Assembly: GCA_039619475.1 (NCBI GenBank)
Contig: CM077115.1
Span: 418,942,557-419,006,556 of the forward strand
DNA from: Icerya purchasi
Lineage: Eukaryota > Arthropoda > Insecta > Hemiptera > Monophlebidae
Length of the DNA: 64,000 bases
Reading direction: 5' to 3'
Shown here: positions 24,795 through 36,951 of the stretch, piece by piece
How the letters are laid out: every line of letters begins with the position of its first letter
Numbering within the stretch: the stretch's first letter is position 1
The notes under the pieces: model-generated
Databases searched by the model: none
Told to the model about the DNA's origin: nothing
Seen by the model: only the letters and a program-made list of their open reading frames with translations
Translations under genes and position numbers: made by a program

Positions 24795-26473
24795 GGCATA
24801 ATGTCACTCTACATGTTCCACATACGCACACACTTTTTACAAAACTCGTTCCCTTTTGGATCTAGAGTCGGGTCGCAAAAGTCACATCGTCTTCTTCACT
24901 TCTTCAGTAATGGCTCGCCTGCAGTTCAAGTTTCATTTTTGTCCTTTTCCAAGAAGTTCCAAATAGTTTGCGAGGCTCTATCAGAAGGTGAGGATTGATT
25001 AGCCGCTTCTCCATCAATGGACTTGTCAAAGTTAGTGCGAGTCTCTTTATAAAGGAGGGCCGTGCAGCAGTTGGATAATGGTCTCATTTGTTCATCTTAT
25101 ATAAGATAAAACTATGTATTGCTGCAAGATCCAAAACGCCATAAAAGTATCTCATGGGCCATCGCATACTTTTCCGCTTCGTTGTCTTGTCATAAGAAAG
25201 TTGATCAAGAAAATTTTGACTTTTTTGATTTTTTATCTACTTCACCTGTAAGATGCATGGAAGAAATCCGAAGCACCTTTCTGTTTTTCTTCGGGGTGAA
25301 TGAACCAGCATTTTGTCATCCTGGTACATGAAACGTGCACTACCTACTGGTGCTGCTGACAACATCAAAGGTGGTATCTCCGTCTTATTTTTCCGAAGTG
25401 TACCAACTGTTGTAAGCTTCTGTTTCAGGAGTTGTTCAGTCAATTCGTACAAAGAAAACCAGAGTTGTCTGTGATTATGTTTCTATCGGTTCCAGTAAGT
25501 TGCTGTAATAAATGTAAAAAATACTGTGCAGGTAAAGGCAGATCGCCTTTCTTTTTATCCTGCTCTTTACCCATATACAGTATTTCGCTATAAAAGTAAA
25601 ACGTTCTAGCATCGCGGAGTGATATCATTTTTAATCTATATTTGTCTGGCTTAGATGGAATATATATTTTGAATGAGCAGCGGCCTCGAAAGCTCAGAAG
25701 AGTTTCATCCACTGTTACATACTCAGAAGGGCTGTAGTGTGCGGAACAGGTTCTTTCAAAGTCAGACTTCCCTAAAGCTGCAAATTTGTCTTTAGATTTT
25801 CGAGCCTCTTTGGTCGACTTGCCATCAAATTTCAAATTTCCCAAAATAAGCCAAAATCTCTTTTTTGACATGGTGCAGAGAAATACAGATGGTCCATAAA
25901 TAGGAGACCACATCTCCTCCGAGCTCAACCCTGAATTTTTTTAAATTACTCATATATAACAATTCAATTAGCACAGTTATTTCTGTCTTGTCCATTGTTC
26001 TTGTAAACAACTGATCATTCCTGTACTTATTTTTTGATAATTCGATGGCTTGATTTGTGTAAGTAACAATTTTATCTAAGGTATCAGTAGTAATAAAGAA
26101 TGAAAACAAGTCAAGGTCACCTGTAACACCGCCTGCATTACCTTTAACACAAGGTAAATGTGTAATAATATCTGAAACTGGTGTTCTTGAAAATTTTAAT
26201 TGAAACGTTTTATCACTCCAAATTGTTTGCCCGTCTTTCCCGATTTCAAATTGTTTATCATCTTCTCTTTCTACATCATTTAGTTGTTGAAATGGAATCT
26301 GATTCTTACAATCGAAAACATCGTTTCTCTACACTCTCTTCGAGAATATCTTCTTCGGATTCAGAAAGGTTCTCATTTAGTTCATCATCAAGTTCTTGGA
26401 CTGTGTCCTATTCTCGACGATTCAGTTCTGCCAGTATATCTTGAGCTTTATTTCAACGTTTGTTGAATGCCAT
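24795..26473 (-). pseudogene. piggyBac transposase, inactivated
   Basis: The reading starts MAFNKR at 26473, meets a stop at codon 7, and continues through an acidic Ser/Glu stretch (ELDDELNENLSESEEDI). The DDE_Tnp_1_7 core follows in pieces: SEYVTVDETLLSFRGRCSFK near 25700 contains the first catalytic aspartate; RNIITDNSGFLCTN near 25460 holds the second aspartate block, where active relatives have DNWFTS or DNYFTS; and GTLRKNKTEIPP lies near 25390. A C-terminal cysteine cluster (CDFCDP..., CKKCVRMW) lies near 24830-24890. At least two frameshifts and several stops separate the blocks, so the copy is dead. In active relatives the protein excises precisely at TTAA. Confidence 0.88.
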
Positions 26474-27029
26474 GACTGAACAACTGAAGTATTTAAAAAA
26501 CGGAAAAGTAACAAACGTAAAAATAGATACGTAAACAGTACAGTAGATCGGATGCGACCCAACCAAAGTGAAACACACACTTTGCACTAACACGATGACA
26601 GTATAACGCACACCGGAGAGTTAGAGACTGGTGGGCATGATCAGCTACATTTGATGATAGGGTACTGAAAGACACAGACCAGCAGTGGGAATAGGAGCGG
26701 AGTTATGTGCACCCGACTCGTGACTGAGTCGGATGCGACCCATACTATACCATACCATACCATTAGAGGGTTAAAGTTGCAATTTATATAATAAAATATA
26801 CGAACTAATAGAATACCGAAAGTAAAAACCTTGTACACGTATAAAATAAAATTGGCAAATTTTAATAGCGGAAATTAAAATTACTTTGAAGAAACTTTTT
26901 TGCAAATATATTTTAATAAAATGTAATTTTATTCGTTTGATTAAAATGTACTTTTAAAGTTTTCTTATCTACCATTAATATTTTACAAACAAAATTTAAT
27001 AAGGAAACCTTTAAAATTACTTTAAAAAA

Positions 27030-27985
27030 ATTAGATTCTTAGTTTTTTTTGTTTTTTGTTTTTTTATTATTATTATTTTTATACTGGGTGTTTTTAATTG
27101 CTATGATTATTACACCCAGTATCAGGTAGGTATTTTAAATGCTGGTTGTTAAGTTTAGTTTTCTAATCAGGGTTAGAATTTTTTAAATTTCGTCTTGGTT
27201 GTCAGGGATGGTTGTATTATTTAAGGGGATTTTCAGTTCTAGGCGGATTTGATTAATGTTAGGGCATTCGTAAAGAAGGTGATTGACTGTGATGGCGGTG
27301 AAGTTGCAAAACTGACAACAAGGGGGTTTATGGATTTTTAAGAAGAGATAATTATGGGTGAGTTTCGTATGTCCAATTCTAAGTCTAGTGATTATTAATT
27401 CTTCTTGTCGATTTAGTTGGGAGAGGTTTATCCAAGGTTGTATTGATTTTTTGTGTTGAAATGATTTGTTATGGAATTTTGTGTTCCATGATGCTTCCCA
27501 ATTAGATATTTCGGTTTGATTTAGTAAATGTTTGATGTCCGTGACTGTGGTAGAGGTTACAGGAGAGGGTGTAGAGGCAGTTTTAGCCAGGTTATCTACT
27601 ATTTCATTTCCCTGGATTCCGATATGACTGGGTATATACATTAATTTGATATTAATGTTTCGAGATTTTAGCTTGTTTAGTTGTTGGTGAATATCTTGGA
27701 CAAAATTGTCAGTTAAAAAAATGTTCAGGATGGATGTTAGTGAGCTTACTGAGTCGCTTTGGATTAGATAATTTTTGCTTTTTTCTTTTGTTTTTATGCT
27801 TTTCAAACAGTGAAAAATTGCTATTAATTCAGCTGTATAGTTGGAAGAGCATTTATGAAGTTTAAAGTTTTTAACCTCTCCATTGATGGAAAAAGCATAT
27901 CCAGTATATTGATTTCTGATTTTTGACTCATCTGTATAGCATGGCACATAACTTGGAAAATTAGTAACTTTTTCGTGATAACGAT
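27030..27985 (-). mobile_element. 5'-truncated I/LOA-like retrotransposon, copy C, with RNase H domain
   Basis: A 254-codon open frame (27183-27947) encodes an RNase H domain: CYTDESKIRNQ (first Asp), SSNYTAELIAIFHCLKSI (catalytic Glu), IQSDSVSSLTSIL (Asp), and YIPSHIGIQGNEIVDNLAK (His and final Asp). After it comes a CCQFCNFTAITVNHLLYECP zinc-type motif usual at the end of such polyproteins. The 3' end on the minus strand has an ATAATAATA-plus-A-rich tail near 27030-27080, as in I-clade elements. Sequence is lost 5' of the RNase H domain, and the copy abuts the poly-A tail of copy B. The frame here is intact and all four RNase H acidic positions appear present, so the insertion is relatively young. 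Confidence 0.8.
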
Positions 27986-28002
27986 TTTTTTTTTTATTCC
28001 TT

Positions 28003-28795
28003 TTTTTTTTTTTTTTTTTTGAGCATGCAGCTAAGGACGTTACTCAATTCAACGGTATGATAGTATTAATAATTATAAAGGAAAAATATTACAAATGGAA
28101 CATACGAAAGAAGCTAACAAAGGAATAACCAAGGGAGACGGAAAAGAAAGGATGCTGTGAGCGCTGTAGGGCGTAGGGAGGCCAAGACGCAAAAGACCGG
28201 AATACAGTATCGCGCGTTCTGAAGAAATGGAAGGACATTCAAGTAAAATGTGGTTCGCATCACAAACGAAGTTTGCTTCTGACGGATCAAATGGACAAAG
28301 AGGAGACTGAGTAATGGAGAAACGAAAGAGCGAAGCAGGAAGCAAGCTGTGGTTTAACCGAAGTCTAATTATGGATGAAATAGTTGACCGCCTCATGTTG
28401 GGGAAATCAAGAAACCACGGAAAAAGAGGAGGATTGGGTTGTATGGATAAGTAAAAGGAAGCAGGATTGGAAAAAGAAGAAGGATAGAGATCAGACCAAC
28501 AGTCACGGTGGCAACGCGAGGAAAGAGTAAGAAGACTTTGAGCTGGGAAATGCCTAATAAAGCGACCGTTTAAGGCAGCCGAACGTGCCAACGAGTCGAC
28601 TAACTCGTTGCCCGAAATTCCACAATGACTAGGAATCCACAATAGATCAATACAGACAGAACGGGAATGAAATAGATGTGAAATTAAGGAACGTATGTGA
28701 AGCACGATAGGATCAGCGGATGGTTTAGGAAAGGGAGTAGCAATGGCTTGTAAAACGCCTTTTGAATCAGAAGATAAGAGAACCTTGGATATAGA
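28003..28795 (-). mobile_element. 5'-truncated I-like retrotransposon, copy B
   Basis: The minus reading begins inside RNase H (SKVLLSSDSKGVLQAIA near 28780, containing the third acidic residue), then LLWIPSHCGISGNELVDSLA and a tail with CDANHILLECPS and LLRLGLPTPYSAH. The open part is 28073-28705. A 19-20 nt poly-A tail lies at 28002-28020. It belongs to the same family as the fragments at 8940, 10204, 32110 and probably 62000, but is clearly distinct from copy C next to it. Confidence 0.8.
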
Positions 28796-28899
28796 TTTTT
28801 AATTATATGGTGTGGGACTTCGGATTTACTGTGGTTTATTAAAGAAAAACCTATGTCTGGGGTTTGTAATAACCAGAATTTTTTCTTTCTAGATAACAT

Positions 28900-29685
28900 T
28901 TAATCATTTCTGATAGTTATACTGAAATATTAAAAGTGACACGAAATTTCCTTAGCATTTTTTATGTGATAACATTTTCTAAAACCTTTGTTCACGGTTT
29001 CAAATAGAAGGAATGGATGAAAACAATTTACTTTAATTACAATTCAATATATATATAAATCTAAAAAAAAAAAAATTATGTTAACAATGAAACCCGTTTT
29101 TTACATATCATGCTGGTATTCTTTTACCAGTTTTACACATTTTACCGTCATGAGTCTTTAGTAAGCGAATTCGAGAGAGAAAAAAAAAAGAATTCAAGTA
29201 TTAACTTATTTTAAAAAATAATCAGAAATATTCGTTTCCGTAACTGAAATAAGATAGTTTGAAAATAAAAATGTTTAGATTAGATACTAGGACGTAAAAA
29301 TACAAAATATTTCAACAAATAAAACGAAGTTTGAAATATAACGTGCAAAAATCAGCCCTTTTCATTTTTCAAAACTAAATTTTATATTTAAGTCATAAGT
29401 AAACTCGTAAAATTAAAAAAAACAATGATTGTAATATTTATCGTAGCATTGGAAAGAAACTAACACTTAGCTTAAATGAAATAACATTCTAAACGTGTTG
29501 ATTTTATTTGATTATTAGAATTAATTTGAATCTTGGTAACCTGTATTTCAAATTACTGCATGGAGTGTTATTTGCATTTGAAAAATATTTGATTTGTTTC
29601 GTTGTAATGAAAAAAATACTCTATCTAATCGAAAAGTTTTGTATATCAGATTAAAGGATTAGTAATACAAACAATTAAAATATCA
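28900..29685. other. AT-rich non-coding stretch
   Basis: Nothing recognisable beyond short A/T runs. Confidence 0.5.
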
Positions 29686-29693
29686 TTCGCATT

Positions 29694-30002
29694 CAGGCCC
29701 GTGCCCAGAATTTTGGGAGGGGGGGGGGGGGGGTTAACAATTTTCTTCGCATATTTATTTTATAAATAAAAATACATTTTTCACTAATATTCATGCTATT
29801 AATAATTTCCGTCATTTTGATTTATATATTAATAATTTAAATAAACGAATTACTGTATAAACATTAATAAAAATTACATATGTTATTGATTATACTCGTA
29901 ACAAAAAATTTTGCACAAAATATTAATGAAGTACCTAAGCAATTTCAGTTCTCATGGGGGGGAGGGTTAACCCCCAAAACCCACCCCGTGGACACGGCCT
30001 TG
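29694..30002. mobile_element. hAT-type MITE, family 2, copy 1
   Basis: The 309-bp element starts CAGGCCCGTGCCCAGAAT and ends CCGTGGACACGGCCTTG, giving imperfect inverted ends (CARGSCCGTG). It is flanked by a perfect 8-bp duplication, ttcgcatt, at 29686-29693 and 30003-30010. G- and C-runs lie just inside both ends and the interior is AT-rich and non-coding. Confidence 0.88.
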
Positions 30003-30010
30003 TTCGCATT

Positions 30011-32100
30011 GCATTTTATATTGGCTATAAAAGTAGTGAACTGATGCACCGTGTGGATGGTATTAATTTCAGTGTAATATTAATTCAGAACGTCGGTGTT
30101 TGGTGTGGTAATTTTATTTCCTGTTATTGTCATGCGATATGTAACTGTGATAATTTCAAAACAGTCCATTTCCGGCATAGGTTGTACACTAAATTCACAT
30201 ATTTGCCATAATTGCCGAGCGAATAAAGTTATGAGCTGTATAATTGGTAGAGTCACTGATTATCGAATACGGATGCATATTGTTGAGTATAGAGTTACTG
30301 ATTGAACATTAATGATAAAATTTCCATTTGCACACTCGATAGTCTAGTTAACTTTTTTATTTATAACATAACCTTTCTGACGTTAAATTATTCGTAATGA
30401 ACTGTTGAAAACAATAAAGATGGATCTTTTTTAGATGAGAATTATCAGAGTATTATCTTCTCTGCGAACTATTGAAAAATGTTTATTGCTTATATTGGTT
30501 CTTGCATTTGTTATGTGTATTAATGGCAATGCGTCATCTAGTGCTAGCGACAGTAACTGATGGGGTTTTATTGTGCTGTCAGCTAGTAGAAAAGTTAAAT
30601 CGAAACTTTTAAGTTAATTATTTTTTATCACAAAAAAAAAGAGAATTTAAATTTTCTTTAGGCAATACGAATCGGTGCAGACAGAATTAGCTCCTGAATA
30701 GCTGAGTGTACTGGTGTCTCAAACAAAAAAAAAAAACTGCACCACAATACAGGTATATCATGGCGTACAAAAGCTTCTGTATTTATTGGTGAACGCGAAT
30801 GAAATCTTATTAAAGTATGTAATTTTTTGTTATTTCAGTTAATTTATAAATTCCTTTTTTCTTTAATTAAATATTTTTTCTTAGTAAATTTTTAGAGTGC
30901 TTAAATATTGTATGAAATATATAGGAGTGTCAAAATGAAACAGAACAAGATAATTCATTATAATAACTAATAAATAAAGTTGTATACTGAATTATATAAT
31001 TTTATATTTTACCGATATACACACGCATGTTTCATATGAAATATTTACTTCTGTTTTTCCGTTCTTTTTTTAATCTTGAAATTTCTAGCGACAAAAAATG
31101 TAATTTATACCTTTTCAAAAAAAAGCAAGAGAACGCTGAAATTAAAATTCGTCGTTCCAAAAGTCTCTCTTCCTCTTTCCCCAAATTGGAATTTTTTCCA
31201 GAATGCAGAGAGAAATCCCCAAGTAATCGGGGATATTAAAAATATCCTGCTTCATTAGGAAAAAATGTATCTGTGTGACTTCACCTATTTATTAATTGGA
31301 TATTAAAGATATTAGAAGCATTGATGATTTTTTAACCCACATTTATCGTGAATGAACAGAATCTTTTTATATCGGGAATGGCTGAGTTTATATGTATTAA
31401 CTTTTCATTAATTCCAAAAGGATTAAAAATAAACTAACGTCCGTTCAATGTGATTTTATATATTTTATAATTTTTGGCAAATCCCAGGAATTATTTTATT
31501 TTGCGATTTTTAATTACTCTATAAATATATTATTTGTTTATTTATTCAAAAAGTTAAGCTTTTCTTTAATTTATCACGCACTTTCAATTCTCTTTTCTTT
31601 TAATTATTACATTTATTATTTAAGACTTCTTGTATTTTAATTTTTTCAATTAAATTTATTTTGAAATAGAAGATTATTTTGTTTTGTTAAAAATTTCTTT
31701 TTGGACATGATTTTTAAAAATAATTTATAATTTATACAATTGAAGTATTTTCGACTTACACATTTGTTAACTGTGTACACCATTATTCCAAAGCTCTTTT
31801 TGTGCTTAAAATGAAAAGGTTCTATAAATATACAACAAATATAATAGTGTAAATTAAATTTATACTACATTTTTAATGAATATGCTTGAATTAAAATAAC
31901 AAAGAAAACAAATTTGAAGACAGCCACTTATAGATAAAAGAAAGCTTAAAGTTTAGAAGCAATTCCGTGTGGAATGATTTATTTTGAAATGAAAAAAAAA
32001 AAAAAAAAAAAAGCTGCAATGTGGTAAAAGAAGATAAAAATATTTAACAAATAAAATTGTAACAGAAAAATGTAGTACTTTCTTTTTTTAAATTTAACCC
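30011..32100. other. AT-rich non-coding stretch
   Basis: I see no supported gene. Open frames at 30096-30305 and 31027-31258 lack motifs and splice context. A poly-A run lies at about 31990-32011. Confidence 0.5.
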
Positions 32101-32109
32101 CTCTTGGGG

Positions 32110-32490
32110 ACGTTAATAGTGGAACTTACCCAACGTAGAGAATTGCATATTATATGCGGAAAAGATTAGAAATTGAGGAGATAAAGGAGGCTAACGAAGG
32201 AATTATATTGAAAGAGAGGATTGCAGAGGAGTAGGGAATCCAAGGCGTAGAAGATTAGAATAAAGGGTAGCACATTCGGAGGAAATAAAAGGGGCATTCG
32301 AACAAGACGTGATTCGCATCGCAGATATGATTGAGCTCCGGAAGGTTAAAGGGACACAAAGGCGATTGAATGAGAGAAAAACGGAAAAGAGAAGCCGGAA
32401 GCAGACTATGATTGACCCGCAGACGAACTATAGAAGAAATAAAAGAACGGCAAGGTAAAGGAAAAGATTAAACCAGGGAAGGGAGGAAAA
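32110..32490 (-). mobile_element. I-like retrotransposon fragment, copy D
   Basis: The minus reading VRLRVNHSLLPASLFRFSL then SPLCPFNLPELNHICDANHV and LFECP follows copy B almost residue for residue before the frame breaks. Only the polyprotein tail remains. Confidence 0.7.
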
Positions 32491-33024
32491 AATAGACAAT
32501 AGGAGAGTTGTCCATTTATTTTTCCAGCCGGTTTTTATTATTCTATTGATGAACTAGTCAAACGATTCATGAAGCCAACATTCGAAAAGTTCAAATATCC
32601 CATTTGACTGAACGAATTGTAATTGCACAAAACGTGGACACTTTCTATCGACTTAAATTTAATTAAAAACAGACCTTTTTGAAAATACAGTGGAAATTCC
32701 CCCCTCCCGTTAATTTTAAAATTTATCATTATTATTATTAGTATTAGTATAAATAATATCTTTCCTTATGTTGGAGAGAATTTTATTTTTAATCATAAAT
32801 ATAAGATTTATATATAATGAACTGTTCCCTATATAAATTTATATTTTATAATATTTTATTTTTTCCCAATTTTTATCTAGTAGTGTCATGATGTAAAGCC
32901 TATTTAACGATTATGAACGTTCCAAAACGCTGTATTTTGGTGCTATCGTGCTAATAGCAAGACTTCTATTTATAAAAAAACGATTTTCTTATTTTTCTTT
33001 TTGTACAAATAACATATATATACA

Positions 33025-33365
33025 TAACTCGGCTATTTTGGCCTCGCAAGGGGCTGTGTCCCTTGACCCCTCTTGCTTTCATTTCTGTCTCTTTCTCTTC
33101 TATACTTTGTATAAAATGATCAAAATTTACGACGTAATTCTTACTGGCATCAACGCAAAAAAAAATAACATAACCACAAAAATCCTATTCTAACATTTAA
33201 CTTTCATTATATAAAATTAAGACATTTTTTCGTTATATATTTCATTACATAAAATTGTGACATTTTTTAAATAACAATAACAAAAATCCTATAAAATATA
33301 ACAAACGTTACATCATAAAATTGTGGCATTTTTTCGAATGGGGGGTAGCCTAAGAATTACGTTGT
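33025..33365 (+). repeat. Dispersed repeat, copy 1
   Basis: This shares with 56285-56555 (opposite orientation) a segment containing a TGGCCTCGCAAGGGGCTG-like start, CTCTTCTATACTTTGTATAA, and a pair of opposed ACGTAATTCTTA motifs near 33132 and 33352. It also has internal direct copies of taaaattgtgrcatttttt. The opposed motifs suggest a non-autonomous DNA element, but no target duplication was found. Confidence 0.6.
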
Positions 33366-33718
33366 AATTAATATATATATATATATACCCGTAAAGAAAT
33401 TAAATATATATATTATTTTTTTTATTATTATTTTTTTCCTTCACATCTAGAACTGACTATGCAGTACTGAATTTCAAGATTTGCTCATCAGACGGTCCCG
33501 AATTTATTTATTGAATAGTCACGCTAGGTCAATAACGTTAGGATCTTTTCAATCTGTTGCAAGTTGCTGGTCGTTGTAGTAAATTCGTTGCAAGAGCATT
33601 TTCATATCCTTTTAACTTCGACAAATGATTTTTAGCGGTCAGCTTTATTTCTTCGGTAACATATTTCACTTGTAAATCTTGATGTAGTGTTTAGTTGGAC
33701 ACATACCGTGGTGGTCCT

Positions 33719-33751
<33 letters not shown>

Positions 33752-33752
33752 C

Positions 33753-33789
<37 letters not shown>
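33719..33789. repeat. Compound (CA)n(TA)n(GT)n microsatellite
   Basis: The run CACACA..., TATATA..., TGTGTG... is an imperfect palindrome that could extrude as a hairpin. It occupies the left tip of the MITE. Confidence 0.9.
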
Positions 33790-33791
<2 letters not shown>

Positions 33792-34059
33792 CATGAAATA
33801 TATTTATTTATTAATGGTATAGTAAAGCCTTGTTGTCAATTATTGTATATGCAATATTTGAGCAATACAATACAAGCAAATAAAAAATAGTCGTTCCATA
33901 GAATTCATAAAAATTTTAATTTTCATTTCTTTTGGCAAAAATTGAAAAGAAATAAATTTATTCTGAATTTCGGTCCATTTAATTCAGGCAGTTATTATTT
34001 CGCAGTCATTTCGGGGGGAGGGGGTGAACCCGGAAAACCCTTCCTCAGATACGGCCCTG
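33719..34059. mobile_element. hAT-type MITE, family 2, copy 2 (inside jockey ORF2)
   Basis: A perfect 8-bp duplication gtggtcct (33711-33718 and 34060-34067) brackets 341 bp. The right end, ACGGCCCTG, and the G/C-rich sub-end resemble the MITE at 29694-30002. The left end has been overwritten by CACACA repeats grading into a (TA)n/(GT)n microsatellite. Removing it rejoins the jockey polymerase reading. Confidence 0.8.
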
Positions 34060-35418
34060 GTGGTCCTAACAGTGATCGTAGCACCTTATTTTGGTAACGT
34101 TGCATTCTGGTCACACTACTTTTAGAAGCGCATCCCCATAATTCAGCTGCGCATAACTATATTAGTTTTAGTACCATGTGGTATAGCAATGTTTAATTTG
34201 CAATATGTAATTGGAAACGTGGTCCAAGCAACCAATGAAGTTGTCTTCTTTCCAGATTTAGTTCCGTTATTTTTGTCTTGATATGATGAAGCCACGTAAG
34301 TGTTTCATCTAGGTGTATTCCAAGATATTTTACGGATGAATATGTTTGTATTTGCTTGTTATTTATAAATATATGATATTTGTTAAGTACAATTTTTCTC
34401 TTTGTATAAATAATGTGGTTACTTTTATTTTCATTTATTACTATTTTCCATTTATTCAGCCAATTAATGATTTTATTTAGTACACCTTGTACATTTTCTG
34501 TGGATTTTTCTGGGTTTTCGTGCGTTGCCATGATTGCCATGTCGTCAGCGAAAGTTGCTAATAGTGCATCATCTGTTTTTGGCATATCATAAGTGAACAA
34601 TAAATACAAGAGAGAACCAAGTACACTTGCCTGAGATACACCTGCTTCAATTTTATGTATGGATGAATCTGTTCCATTTACTACAATTCGGAAATATCTG
34701 TCTTACAAGTAAGATTTAAAAATATTGTAATACTGAATTGGTAGTATTTTTTTGCACTTGTAAAGTATTCCCGGATGCTACATTTTATCAAATGCCTATT
34801 GTACATCAAGGAAGACAGCCGAAGTAGCTCTTTTTTTTTCAAATGTTTCTTCAATTTTGTTAACCAGCCGGTGCACTTGTTGTACTGTTGAGTGCCTAGT
34901 TCAGAAGCCAAATTGGTGATTTGGTATTATTCCTTTCTTGTCAATGAACTTTTGTATTCTCTTTTTTAAGAGTTTTTCAAAAACTTTGGCCAGAAAATCA
35001 TCATAACATTAGCGAATTTTCACAATATAGGGATATATTGAAGCCGTAAAACAGCATTGTAAATATAGGTTTACATTACCAACGTTTTCTTTGACAACTC
35101 ATTCGAAATGCGTCCCGTTATGAGATCGTGTCCTGGTGTTTCCTTGTTACTCAATTTCTTTATTACTCTATTAATTTCGCATGGCGAAGTTAAATTGATT
35201 TTATTTGGTGGATTATTCTAACTTTGATTTAAGAAATCATGTACAATGTTTTCGATAAGCGATTTTGTATAATGCGGTTTAAAAATTCCTGATAAGTGTA
35301 TAGCGAACAGATCTGTTTGTGCAGCATCATTGCAATTCAACTACCATTAACTGATTTTATCGGTTCATTTCTACGTATTTGATTTATTTCGGTACTTAAC
35401 TGTTCTCCATAACGAATA

Positions 35419-36951
35419 GGGGAAGGGGGCATAACGGGGACGTGGGGCACGACGGGGTCAGCAACACCTGCAAGACACTACACGCACTAGACGTATGTTG
35501 TTGTCGCTAATAGGCGGCCATTTTGCATCAGTCTTCAATCTGACAGTGACCGGTGACTGGACTGCGTGCATTTGTTTTGTAAATTTTGAGTGATTACGAA
35601 AACGCATATAAGAAGGTAAGTGTTTAGATTACTACTATCGTTTTTTTATTGTGTTTTTCTAGCGACATTACTTATTGATATGTTTTGAACAAAATCACTC
35701 TAAATCACTTCGTTTTTTTTTTTTGGTTTATTATTTAAAACAATGTTAAACATGGGGCATAACGGGGACATGGCTATGGGACACAACGGAATACTCCATT
35801 GTACCCCGTAACTGCTGTCCCCATTATGCTCCTGTTATGGGATGTTGACTTTATGAAATCTTTGAATGTATACTATGACCAAGCCTGCTCTAACTGATTA
35901 AGGTCGCATCCCGGGCAAATAATAACAACTTTTCAAATAAGCGAAATATTTACACATGCTTATATTCAAGCTACAACAGTGTTTACAGCAATCAATGCGT
36001 TCAAAAAATGTGGCATATGGTCATTCAATCAAAATAACTTTACAAATTCAGAATTTTTAGCTGCATCAACAACAGACATACCGCTAACAAATGATGATCC
36101 TGAAACAGCTTCTTTAACTGCCGAAATCCAGTAACAACTGTCATCTTCCCTTGAAGAAGACTCAATTGAACCTTTTTTGCCTGCAACTACGTCACCTTTA
36201 CATCAGAGAATTCCTATCTCAGAGCCTCAGCCTGGACCATCAATACAAAACGAAGATAGCCTAATCCGATCTCCGATTCAAAAAGTATGTCGTGACTTAA
36301 CATCTTCCTTCGAAAATGCTTCTCTCACAAGAAATTCTCGCGACCCCAATAGTCGAACAAAGAAACCAAACAAGGAAAAAATATCGCAGAGGGAAAACTG
36401 TTGTTCTTACTGCAACCGCCTACAAAAATGAGTTAGAAGAACGAGAACAACTTAAACGAACGAAGAAGTGTTCAAATCCAAATGATTCCAGGTTGAAGAA
36501 AAACCCTAAAAAACAGAAGACCCAAAAAGCTCACTCTGATGTAGAAAAGGATACCTTATGCCTGTATTGCGTTGACGTGAACCATACTTATTTGAATTCT
36601 TTGGAGCATTGGGTGGTCTGCCAGCTATGTGGACGTTGGGCTCATACAGCCGGTGCTGGTGTTGACGATAAACATACAGAAGAAATCCACATCTGCTTTT
36701 TCTGTGACGCAAAGTAATCATGTACCCTATACTCCCCCCACCCTGGGGCACGATGAGGTTTTCATGAGGGTTTCGTAAAATTAAAATTAAAACATTATTT
36801 GATTAGTTACTTTACCAAATTCTATGCCAAATGATAATTTAATATGTAACTAAAGTGTTGTGACAGTTTAAATTAATAAATATATTCTGTTTATGCTTTT
36901 ATTGTATATTTCTCTTAACGTCCCCGTTATACCCCCCTCCCCCACTTCCCC
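35419..36951 (+). mobile_element. pogo-like (Tc1/mariner superfamily) element, internally deleted
   Basis: Inverted ends GGGGAAGGGGGCATAACGGG and the matching CCCGTTATACC...CTTCCCC are flanked by TA on both sides (35417-35418, 36952-36953). Sub-terminal copies of the ataacgggga motif recur around 35755-35850. At 1533 bp it lacks the DNA-binding and most of the catalytic region but keeps the transposase C-terminus. It interrupts the jockey ORF2. Confidence 0.85.
35908..36716 (+). pseudogene. pogo-like transposase C-terminus with PHD-like finger
   Basis: The reading AYIQATTVFTAINAFKKCGI then WSFNQNNFTNSEFLAA matches the end of the DDE domain in insect pogo-like transposases. A stop lies at 36132 and a frame shift near 36320. 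The tail has RRGKTVVLTATAYKNELEER followed by a zinc finger, CLYCVDVNHTYLN...WVVCQLCGRWAHTAGA...ICFFCDAK, ending at 36716. The catalytic triad is missing, so this is a relic. Confidence 0.75.

Larger units (their letters stand above)
24292..26770 (-). mobile_element. piggyBac-type DNA transposon with both ends
   Basis: The ends are inverted CCCTCTAATGGTATRG repeats at 24292 and 26770. Beyond the right end is TTAA (26771-26774); beyond the left end is tcaa (24288-24291), one change from the TTAA duplication piggyBac makes. Both subterminal regions also share an inverted GTCGCATCCGACTC-type motif. The 2479-bp element contains a decayed minus-strand transposase and a nested hAT MITE at 24454-24741. 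Confidence 0.9.
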
